DNA from: CAYLOC01 sp964385195
GTDB taxonomy: Bacteria > Actinomycetota > Actinomycetes > Propionibacteriales > Nocardioidaceae
Direction: 5' to 3'
DNA: 15,804 nt
Assembly: GCA_964385195.1 (NCBI GenBank)
Contig: CAYLOC010000056.1
Location: 1 to 15,804, forward strand
Of this stretch, positions 1-6,041 are shown piece after piece. The number at the start of each line of letters is the position of its first letter. Positions within the stretch are counted from its first letter, which is position 1. The notes below the pieces were generated by a model. That model was not told the DNA's origin. It searched no databases and saw only the letters and a list, made by a program, of their open reading frames with translations. A program made the position numbers and the translations under genes.

Positions 1-592
1 CGCCGGACTTCTCCGGGTGGAACTGGGTGGCCCACAGCGGGCCGTTCTCCACGGCTGCGACGAACCGGTCGCCGCCGTGTTCGCTCCAGGTCACCAGCGG
101 TGGCGACATCCGGGGGTCGGTGACCTCCAGCTCCCACCGTCGTACGGCGTAGGAGTGCACGAAGTAGAACCGCGCGGTCTCCACCCCGGCGAGGAGACGG
201 GACCCGTTCGGGACCTCGACGGTGTTCCATCCCATGTGCGGGACCACCTCGGCCCGGAGCCGCTCCACCGTCCCGGGCCACTCCCCGATCCCGGCCGTCT
301 CGACGTCGTGCTCCACCCCACGCTCGAACAGCACCTGGTGCCCCACGCAGATCCCGAGCACCGGACGGCCGCCGGACAGCCGGCGGCCGATCAGCTGTGC
401 GCCCCGGATCGACCGGAGCCCGGACATGCACGCCGCGAACGACCCGACACCCGGCACGGCGACCCCGTCCGCGGCCATCGCGGTGTCGTAGTCGGAGGTG
501 ACGGCCACGTCGGCGCCGGCTCGGCGCAGCGCGCGCTCGGCGGAACGGAGGTTGCCCGAGCCGTAGTCCAGCAACGCCACGCGTGGCGTCAC
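1..592 (-). CDS. hisH: Imidazole glycerol phosphate synthase, glutamine amidotransferase subunit HisH (partial, 3' end outside window)
   Basis: HisH hydrolyses glutamine and passes ammonia to HisF, which makes imidazole glycerol phosphate and AICAR in histidine biosynthesis (cytoplasm). Translation of the minus strand from a GTG at 592 gives 197 residues without a stop, running off the window edge. The N-terminus reads VALLDYGSGNLRS, typical of HisH. The class I amidotransferase nucleophile motif is GICVGHQVLFE with Cys82, and the catalytic His192 and Glu194 lie in QFHPEKSG at the truncated end. HisH usually has GMQ where this protein has GHQ; His there is normal in other class I amidotransferases such as TrpG and CarA, so activity is probably unaffected. 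The start GTG overlaps the hisB stop as GTGA (4 bp), implying translational coupling. Only a few C-terminal residues should be missing. Confidence 0.95.
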   Translation of the reverse strand, partial: MTPRVALLDYGSGNLRSAERALRRAGADVAVTSDYDTAMAADGVAVPGVGSFAACMSGLRSIRGAQLIGRRLSGGRPVLGICVGHQVLFERGVEHDVETAGIGEWPGTVERLRAEVVPHMGWNTVEVPNGSRLLAGVETARFYFVHSYAVRRWELEVTDPRMSPPLVTWSEHGGDRFVAAVENGPLWATQFHPEKSG

Positions 593-1203
593 AGGCTGCC
601 TTTCGTGCTGGGCACCGACGTCTCCCTCGGGTCCAGCGCCACCGCCGTGCGGAGGGCACGGGCGACTGCCTTGAACTGGGCCTCGACGACGTGGTGGGGG
701 TCGCGTCCGGACAGCACCCGCACGTGCAACGCGATGTCCGCATGCGCGGTCAGCGACTCCCACACGTGCCGGGTCAGGGAGCCGGTATAGGACGCCCCGG
801 TCGCGGAGCCGCCGATCACGGCGTACTCCTGGCCGTCCGGTTCGCCGGAGTGGACGCAGTAGGGCCGCCCGGACAGGTCCACCGCGCACTGCACCAGCGC
901 CTCGTCCAGCGGCACCACGGCGTCCCCGAACCGACAGATCCCGGCCTTGTCGCCCAGCGCGTCCCGCAGTGCGGACCCGAGGCTGATCGCGACGTCCTCG
1001 ACGGTGTGGTGGGCGTCGACGTGCACGTCCCCCTCGGCATGGACCGACAGGTCCAGCAGCGCGTGCCGGGCCAGCGAGTCCAGCATGTGGTCGTAGAACG
1101 GTACGCCGGTGCTGACCTCCGCACGGCCGGTCCCGTCGAGGTCCAGGGACAGCACGACCTTGGACTCACTGGTCGAGCGTTCGACCCGGGCGCTCCTGCT
1201 CAC
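589..1203 (-). CDS. hisB: Imidazoleglycerol-phosphate dehydratase HisB
   Basis: A 204-residue monofunctional dehydratase that converts imidazole glycerol phosphate to imidazole acetol phosphate in histidine synthesis. The two manganese-binding repeats are visible: HHTVED at 65-70 and DPHHVVEAQFKA at 168-179; PFYDHML (35-41) and RHVWESL (145-151) are also family hallmarks, and the C-terminus ends in PSTKGSL as in other actinobacterial HisB. There is no phosphatase domain, unlike the bifunctional enterobacterial HisB. The start is GTG at 1203, preceded about 7 nt upstream by an AAGGTGGGG ribosome binding site. It lies 67 bp after hisC, the only real spacer inside this his operon, and that spacer holds a short tandem repeat. 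Its stop overlaps the hisH start. Confidence 0.97.
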   Translation of the reverse strand: MSRSARVERSTSESKVVLSLDLDGTGRAEVSTGVPFYDHMLDSLARHALLDLSVHAEGDVHVDAHHTVEDVAISLGSALRDALGDKAGICRFGDAVVPLDEALVQCAVDLSGRPYCVHSGEPDGQEYAVIGGSATGASYTGSLTRHVWESLTAHADIALHVRVLSGRDPHHVVEAQFKAVARALRTAVALDPRETSVPSTKGSL

Positions 1204-1225
1204 TGCGACCCCACCTTTCTGCGCC

Positions 1226-1288
1226 GCGCTCTACTGCGCGTCACTCTTCCGCCGGTCACTCTTCTGCGCGTCACCTTCCGCGCGTCAC
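1226..1288. repeat. Short tandem repeat, about 15-bp period, between hisC and hisB
   Basis: On the plus strand the core GTCAC recurs at 1240-1244, 1255-1259, 1270-1274 and 1284-1288, giving spacings of 15, 15 and 14 bp. The flanking bases are also similar, with a unit close to CTGCGCGTCACTCTT; a weaker fifth unit is at 1221-1230. The array starts inside the last codons of hisC and fills most of the hisC-hisB spacer. In an alternative minus frame the units would encode a VTRRR-like repeat, but hisC stops within the array. It may be replication slippage or a spacer that affects hisB translation; I know no named family for it. Confidence 0.6.
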
Positions 1289-2356
1289 TTTCTCCAGGGC
1301 GGCGGTGAACGCCGCCATCTCCTCCGGGGTTCCGATCGTCACCCGCAGCCATCCGTCCGGTCCGGTCTCGCGGATCAGGACCCCTTGGTCCTCCAGGCCC
1401 TGCCAGACCGCGTGCCGGTCGGGAAACACGCCGAACAGCACGAAGTTGGTGTCGGAGTCCGCGGCCTCGAAGCCGTGTTCGCGCAGCCATCGGATCGTCG
1501 TGTCGCGCTCGGTGCGGATCCGTTGCACGGTGGCCAGCAGCTCCTCGGCGTACCGCAACGCGACGCGCGCGGCCGCCTGGGTGAGCCGGGAGAGGTGGAA
1601 CGGCAGCCGGACGACCTGCAGCACGTCGACGATCTCCGGGGCGGCGGCGACGTACCCGACGCGTGCGCCGGCGAACGCGAACGCCTTGGACATCGTGCGG
1701 GTCACGACCATCCGGGGGGTGCTCTCCAACAGGCTCAGGGCCGACGGCGTGCCCGGGGTCTGGAACTCGGCGTAGGCCTCGTCGACGACCACCAGGCCCG
1801 GTGCGACCTCGGCCACGGCACGGATCGTCTCCAGTGGCAGCGCGGTCCCGGTCGGGTTGTTCGGGCTGGTCAGCACCACGATGTCGGGGCGGTGTTCGGC
1901 CACGGCCGCGACGGCTGCTGCGGTGTCGATTCCGAAGTCCGCGGTGCGGGTGGCGGTCGTCCACTCGGTGCCGGTGTTGCGGGCGTACTGGGGGTACATC
2001 GAGTACGTCGGGGTGAACCCCAGGGCGGTTCGGCCCGGGCCGCCGAAGGCCTGCAGCAGCTGGAGCATGATCTCGTTGGAGCCGTTCGCGGCCCAGACCC
2101 GGTCGGCGTCCAGGCCGTGGCCGAGATAGCGCGCGAGATCGGCGCGGAGCTCCGGCGCCTGCGGGTCGGGGTACCGGTTGAGGCTCCCTACGGTCTCGGT
2201 GATCGCGGCCACGAGGGCGTCTTGCAGCTCGGGCGAGGGCGGGTAGGGGTTCTCGTTGGTGTTCAGCCGCACCGGCGCGGTGCTTCGGGGTGGGCTGTAC
2301 GGCCGGATCCCGACCAGCTCCGGTCGTACCGGGGGGATCGTGCGCTGCGACGTCAC
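1271..2356 (-). CDS. hisC: Histidinol-phosphate aminotransferase HisC
   Basis: A 361-residue PLP-dependent fold-type I aminotransferase that transfers an amino group from glutamate to imidazole acetol phosphate to give histidinol phosphate. Visible motifs are LNTNENPYPPSP near 31-42, NGSNEIMLQL at 91-100, SPNNPTG at 164-170 with the PLP-contacting Asn, VDEAYAEF at 191-198, the Schiff-base Lys224 in TMSKAFAFAGARVGY, and the substrate-carboxylate Arg338 in WLRVTIGT. Length is normal for the family. The start GTG at 2356 overlaps the hisD stop (GTGA), so it is translationally coupled to hisD. The C-terminus ends in EKVTRGR inside the 15-bp repeat. A related aromatic aminotransferase is an alternative in principle, but the position between hisD and hisB settles the assignment. 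Confidence 0.97.
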   Translation of the reverse strand: MTSQRTIPPVRPELVGIRPYSPPRSTAPVRLNTNENPYPPSPELQDALVAAITETVGSLNRYPDPQAPELRADLARYLGHGLDADRVWAANGSNEIMLQLLQAFGGPGRTALGFTPTYSMYPQYARNTGTEWTTATRTADFGIDTAAAVAAVAEHRPDIVVLTSPNNPTGTALPLETIRAVAEVAPGLVVVDEAYAEFQTPGTPSALSLLESTPRMVVTRTMSKAFAFAGARVGYVAAAPEIVDVLQVVRLPFHLSRLTQAAARVALRYAEELLATVQRIRTERDTTIRWLREHGFEAADSDTNFVLFGVFPDRHAVWQGLEDQGVLIRETGPDGWLRVTIGTPEEMAAFTAALEKVTRGR

Positions 2357-3660
2357 GTCGTACCCCTGACGCGTACGGCGGCGGCGTGCGCGGGCAGGTC
2401 CTCTGCCTCGGCGAGCGTGGTCACCGACGGCGCGCTGTCCGTCAGTGCCGCCGCACTGTAGTCGATCACCTGCATGGTCTTGATGAAGGACCGCACCGAC
2501 AGCCCCGATGCATACCGGGCGCTGCCCCCGGTGGGCAGGACGTGGTTGGACCCGGCCAGGTAGTCCCCCAGCGAAACCGGGGCATGCGGGCCGACGAACA
2601 CCGCACCGGCGCTGTGCACACGCGCGGCGACCGCGGCGGCGTCGCGGGTGCAGACCTCCAGGTGCTCCGCGGCATAGTCGTTGACCACGGCCAGGCCCTG
2701 GTCGAGGTCGTCGACGAGCACCACCGCGGACTGCTGGCCGGACAGCGCGGCGGCGACCCGCTCCTGGTGCTTGGTGTCGGCCACCTGGTGGGGCAGCTCA
2801 CGGTCCACCGCGTCGGCCAGCGTCACAGAGTCGGTCACGAGGACACTCGCGGCCATCGGGTCGTGCTCGGCCTGGCTGACCAGGTCGGCGGCGACGGTGG
2901 CGGCGTCGGCGGTCTCGTCGGCGAGGATCGCGATCTCGGTCGGTCCGGCCTCGGAGTCGATGCCGACGACACCGCGCAGCAGCCGCTTGGCGGCCACCCC
3001 GTAGATGTTGGCGGGACCGGTCACCAGGTCCACGGGGCGACAGCCCCCGCCGGGGTGGTCGTAGCCGTAGGCGAACATCGCGATCGCTCCGGCGCCCCCG
3101 GCGGCGTACACCTCGTCGACGCCGAGGAGTGCGCAGGCGGCGAGGATCGTGGGGTGCGGCAGCCCGCCGTGGTCGCGTTGGGCCGGGCTGGCCAGCGCGA
3201 GCGACCCGACGCCGGCCACCTGGGCGGGGACGACGTTCATCACCACCGACGACACCAGCGGTGCCTGGGCGGCGGGTGCGTACAGCCCGACCCGCCCCAC
3301 CGGGACCTGTCGTTGGGTGACGGTGCCGCCGGACACTACCTCGGTGGTGACCTCGGCGGGGATCTCCGCCCGGCAGGTTTCCCGGAGCCGGTCGATGGAC
3401 TCCTCCAGGGCCTGTCGAACCTCGGGGCTGAGCCGCTGCGCGGCCTGCTGGATCTCCGCGGCCGGCACCTGCACCGATTCCAGCGCCACCCCGTCGTACT
3501 CCGCGGCCTGCCGGACCAATTCGGCGTGTCCGTGCTCCCGCACCGCGTCACACAGGGGCCGTACGGCGTCCATCGCGGCCGCGACATCCAGCGCTGCCCG
3601 CGGGATGAGGTGGCGGTAGCCCCCGGACCGCCTCCCGCGTACGTCCACCCTTCGAACCAT
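2353..3660 (-). CDS. hisD: Histidinol dehydrogenase HisD
   Basis: A 435-residue NAD-dependent zinc enzyme that oxidises L-histidinol to L-histidine, the last step of the pathway. The ATG at 3660 is preferred over the upstream in-frame codon at 3681: it gives MVRRVDVRG, which aligns with actinobacterial HisD starts, and it lies 7 nt downstream of a TAGACT -10 element. Zinc and catalytic residues are present: Gln263 and His266 in LVSQAEHD, Glu332-His333 in YAAEHLE, Asp366 in SLGDYLAGSNHVLPT, and His425 in DLPAHAAAV. EAGPTEIAILAD is intact. Several positions depart from consensus: the usual YVPGG reads YAPAA (127-131), GGAQA reads GGAGA (188-192), replacing the Gln equivalent to NAD-contacting Q188 of E. 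coli HisD, and GPGNxYV reads GPANIYG (215-221). It is the first gene of the operon hisD-hisC-hisB-hisH. Confidence 0.95.
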   Translation of the reverse strand: MVRRVDVRGRRSGGYRHLIPRAALDVAAAMDAVRPLCDAVREHGHAELVRQAAEYDGVALESVQVPAAEIQQAAQRLSPEVRQALEESIDRLRETCRAEIPAEVTTEVVSGGTVTQRQVPVGRVGLYAPAAQAPLVSSVVMNVVPAQVAGVGSLALASPAQRDHGGLPHPTILAACALLGVDEVYAAGGAGAIAMFAYGYDHPGGGCRPVDLVTGPANIYGVAAKRLLRGVVGIDSEAGPTEIAILADETADAATVAADLVSQAEHDPMAASVLVTDSVTLADAVDRELPHQVADTKHQERVAAALSGQQSAVVLVDDLDQGLAVVNDYAAEHLEVCTRDAAAVAARVHSAGAVFVGPHAPVSLGDYLAGSNHVLPTGGSARYASGLSVRSFIKTMQVIDYSAAALTDSAPSVTTLAEAEDLPAHAAAVRVRGTT

Positions 3661-3695
3661 GCGGCTCAGTCTATGGGGCACGCCGAGCCGTCAAA
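3661..3695 (-). promoter_or_regulatory. Probable leaderless promoter of hisD and the his operon
   Basis: On the minus strand a TAGACT (-10, plus coordinates 3668-3673) is followed by 7 nt and then the hisD ATG. This is the TANNNT-N6/7-start pattern of leaderless actinobacterial genes, and no Shine-Dalgarno sequence is present. A TTGACG (3689-3694) or TTTGAC (3690-3695) upstream gives a spacer of 15 or 16 bp, slightly short. The -35 lies inside the left arm of the inverted repeat at 3681-3765. The spacing argues for initiation at 3660. Start mapping was not possible here. Confidence 0.55.
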
Positions 3696-3765
3696 CTTGC
3701 GCCGCCGCTTCCCGGATGAGGGTGCAACTTCGCCGGGTCGAGGGTGCAAGCTTGACGGCTCGGCG
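3681..3765. repeat. Intergenic inverted repeat (20-bp arms, one mismatch, 45-bp loop)
   Basis: The left arm CGCCGAGCCGTCAAACTTGC (3681-3700) is the reverse complement of the right arm GCAAGCTTGACGGCTCGGCG (3746-3765) except at one base. The loop holds GAGGGTGCAA (3718-3727), which recurs at 3740-3749 running into the right arm. The element lies between the stop of the DUF3352 gene and hisD. In the minus-strand RNA it would fold into a long hairpin without a U-tract, so it could act as a terminator for the upstream gene, but the architecture also fits a dispersed palindromic intergenic repeat. No target-site duplication is obvious. Confidence 0.6.
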
Positions 3766-3776
3766 CTGGGAGGCGC

Positions 3777-5387
3777 TCAGTCGTTGACCGACATCCGCAG
3801 CGTGGCGACGGTGTAGTCGTCGTCGGTGTGCACGGTCAGCCCGAATGCCTGGATCGGCTCGATGTTTGCCTTCGCCTGCTGGTCGCCGGAACCGAGCTGG
3901 GACAGCAGCTGGTCCTGCACGGAGTCGAAGTTGAAGTACATCAAGAACACCGCGTCGGAGGGGTCCACCATCACCGAGTCGAACGCGTCGGTGCCACCGA
4001 GGTTGCCGGACGGGTCGCTGAGGGTCTTCGCGTAGCCGGGGTTGGTTGCGAACGCCACGGTGTCCCCGGAGGTCTTCTTCGCGATCGGCAGCCCCGACGC
4101 CTGCGGGCCGAGCAGCCGCAGGATCTTCTGGTACACGTTCTCGACCTTGTCCGGGTCACCGGTGATGCTGAGCCCGGCGTCGATCCCGGCGATCCCCTGC
4201 TGCAGGCTCTGCGCACTCAGCCCCTGGGAGTCCAGGGCAAACGTGAGGTTGTCACCCAACAGCGACACCAGCGCATCGGGAAGCTTCAGGCCGGTCTGCT
4301 GCTGGAACATCTTCAGCTGTTGCTGGACGTCCTGGCTCTGCGACTTCAGCGCCTTCATCACCTTGTCCCAGTTGTCGGCCAGCTGCTTCCCGGCACCGGA
4401 GATCGACATCGCGAACGCGGTCGAGTCGGGCAGGTCGGTCACCTTGTTCTGCGGGTGGCTCACCCCTGCGGCGGGGTCGCCGTGGATGCTGAGGGTGACC
4501 TGGACATGGTCACTGGCGAACCGGAACGAAGCGGCGACGCTGCGCAGCGAGTCCTCCAGATTCTCCAGTGACGTGCCCCCGGGAAGTCGCTGCTTCAGGT
4601 CCGAACCGTAGGTCTGGAACAACCCCTTGGTATCCACCCAGACCGACGCGATCCCGTGGTCACCGAGGGAGTCCATATCGGCCTTGAAGCCGCTGTCGTC
4701 GGCCAGCGGGGAGTTCTCGGCCTCATCGGCGTACTTCTGGGCCTGCTGGGAGCTCTTGGCCAGCACGACGTAGTCCCCGGTGAAGGCGTAGCCGACGGAG
4801 TCGTCGCTGTGGGTGGAGCAGCTCTGCAGCTTCTCCAACCCGTCCTTCGCGGCCCCCTGATCCGTCACCTGCACCGCGATCATGGCCTGCGGCTCGTCGG
4901 ACCCCCCGGACGGTGGCAGCACGGCGAGCCCGAACTTCTTGCCCAGCCAGGGCTCGATGTCACTGCCGTAGGTGAGGTTGACGCAGTCCATCTGCTTCAC
5001 CGCCGCACCGAACACGGCCTTGCGGATGTCATCGTCACCGGTGAGGTTGAACTTCTGCTTAAACGCCGGGAAGTGGTTGAGGAAGCGCAGCGCCTGCACC
5101 TTCTGCTCCGCAGAGGGGTCCAGGTCGATCGCGGCGTAGCCCAGCGCGTCGGAGGGCACGACCTGCGCCGCCTGCGGACCGGGGCTGAACAGGCGGAACG
5201 GGTCGGTCTTGTAGACGGCGAATGCCCCGCCGCACAGCACGACGATGACAGCCACCACAACGCCGATGACCGCCAGGGACCGCCCGGTGGGACGTCCCGG
5301 TGACGGTGACGGCGCCGTTCCTCCGGGTACGCCGGGTGGCTGGCTCGCGCCCTCACCGGTTCCGGGTGGCGGCCAGGTGTCAGACAT
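3777..5387 (-). CDS. DUF3352 family membrane-anchored protein
   Basis: A 536-residue protein of unknown function with the layout of actinobacterial DUF3352 proteins. Residues 1-36 are rich in Pro, Gly and Ser and probably cytoplasmic; a single transmembrane helix spans about 38-58 (LAVIGVVVAVIVVLCGGAFAV); the rest is probably extracytoplasmic. The domain begins with VPSDALGYAAIDLDPSAEQK near 77-96, which I recognise as the DUF3352 opening. Cys135 and Cys190 are the only cysteines outside the membrane helix seen in the N-terminal half and could form a disulfide. No catalytic motif is evident. The start ATG at 5387 has a GAGGGGG ribosome binding site 4 nt upstream. A small hairpin, TCGCTT/AAGCGA (5400-5413), lies just before that site. 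The gene is 56 bp downstream of the four-helix membrane protein and may be cotranscribed with it. Its role is unknown. Confidence 0.85.
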   Translation of the reverse strand: MSDTWPPPGTGEGASQPPGVPGGTAPSPSPGRPTGRSLAVIGVVVAVIVVLCGGAFAVYKTDPFRLFSPGPQAAQVVPSDALGYAAIDLDPSAEQKVQALRFLNHFPAFKQKFNLTGDDDIRKAVFGAAVKQMDCVNLTYGSDIEPWLGKKFGLAVLPPSGGSDEPQAMIAVQVTDQGAAKDGLEKLQSCSTHSDDSVGYAFTGDYVVLAKSSQQAQKYADEAENSPLADDSGFKADMDSLGDHGIASVWVDTKGLFQTYGSDLKQRLPGGTSLENLEDSLRSVAASFRFASDHVQVTLSIHGDPAAGVSHPQNKVTDLPDSTAFAMSISGAGKQLADNWDKVMKALKSQSQDVQQQLKMFQQQTGLKLPDALVSLLGDNLTFALDSQGLSAQSLQQGIAGIDAGLSITGDPDKVENVYQKILRLLGPQASGLPIAKKTSGDTVAFATNPGYAKTLSDPSGNLGGTDAFDSVMVDPSDAVFLMYFNFDSVQDQLLSQLGSGDQQAKANIEPIQAFGLTVHTDDDYTVATLRMSVND

Positions 5388-5443
5388 CGAACCCCCTCAT
5401 CGCTTCCAAGCGAGGTCGCTGGTGTGTCAGTGGAGTTTCCAGA

Positions 5444-6004
5444 CTAACCGGCCACCGGGTCAGACCCACCTCGATTCCTGCGGAACCACCCGAGTGTGGC
5501 CAACACCGCACCGGCCAGTCCCCCGATGGGCCAGCCCAGGTACGCCACCCAGCTGCTCAGATGCACCCCGAGGGAGACGGTTCCGTTCCCGGCGGCCGCC
5601 TGGATCTCGGCGGCATCGGCGCCGGCGCCGAACACGTGCAGCCCCAACCAGGCTCCCCCGGCTGTCGCGATGCCGGACAGGAGCAGCGTCCCGATGACGA
5701 CCCAGACGCCGTACCGAGCGCCGTACCAGCCGTAGACCAGCCCCGCAACCAGCCCGAGGACAACCCCGATGCCCAGGAACCACAGCGCCGAGGACGCGAT
5801 CTGGGTGTACTGCAGCTCGGTCGGGTAGGGGTTGCCGTCGGAGGCGACCGCGACCTGTGGTGGCGCCGCGAGCACGACCCACAACCACCCGCCGAGGAGG
5901 GCCCCGGCGACCCCGCCGGCGACCCCGCCGACAAGCAGGACCAGCAACCCGCTCCGCGTCGCCCCGGGCTGCGGTGGCCGGTACGGCCGGAGGGTTTCGG
6001 TCAC
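5444..6004 (-). CDS. Small four-helix membrane protein, possibly DUF2567-like
   Basis: A 186-residue protein with four predicted hydrophobic segments at about 20-46, 70-92, 98-121 and 150-174, a Pro/Arg-rich N-terminus (LRPYRPPQPGATRSG) and a basic C-terminal end (WFRRNRGG), which suggests both termini are cytoplasmic. The loop at 47-69 holds AAPPQVAVASDGNPYPTELQ. It resembles actinobacterial membrane proteins grouped as DUF2567, but that match is from memory and uncertain. The GTG start at 6004 has no ribosome binding site; a TAGGAT lies 6 nt upstream, fitting leaderless initiation. It sits between dnaE1 and the DUF3352 gene on the same strand. Function unknown. Confidence 0.8.
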   Translation of the reverse strand: MTETLRPYRPPQPGATRSGLLVLLVGGVAGGVAGALLGGWLWVVLAAPPQVAVASDGNPYPTELQYTQIASSALWFLGIGVVLGLVAGLVYGWYGARYGVWVVIGTLLLSGIATAGGAWLGLHVFGAGADAAEIQAAAGNGTVSLGVHLSSWVAYLGWPIGGLAGAVLATLGWFRRNRGGSDPVAG

Positions 6005-6041
6005 CGGTTGATCCTACCGGCGTACCGCGCCGCGCCGGGCC
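6005..6041 (-). promoter_or_regulatory. Probable leaderless promoter of the four-helix membrane protein gene
   Basis: The 37-bp spacer after the dnaE1 stop contains TAGGAT (plus coordinates 6011-6016) exactly 6 nt before the GTG start, and no Shine-Dalgarno sequence. The -35 region is GC-rich with no good TTGAC match. The short spacing suggests an own transcription start for this gene, perhaps in addition to readthrough from dnaE1. Confidence 0.45.
6017..6038 (-). terminator. Weak hairpin after dnaE1, possible terminator
   Basis: Four bases after the dnaE1 TAA, CCGGCG and CGCCGG (6033-6038 and 6017-6022) form a perfect 6-bp GC stem with a 10-nt loop. There is no U-tract, which is common in actinobacteria but makes the call weak. 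It abuts the -10 element of the next gene. Confidence 0.25.

Noticed and set aside
520..592. HisH GMQ to GHQ as a damaging change
   Set aside because: His at this position is standard in other class I glutamine amidotransferases, and the Cys, His and Glu of the triad are present.
1200..1964. An alternative minus-strand frame running through the hisC end and the 15-bp repeats (VTRRR-like tail)
   Set aside because: It overlaps the well-supported hisC frame and its composition is mostly Arg, Gly and Pro; the repeat tail is a by-product of a 15-bp period.
2290..3816. A 508-codon plus-strand open frame opposite hisD
   Set aside because: Antisense shadow of hisD with low-complexity His/Gly/Arg composition and no recognisable motif.
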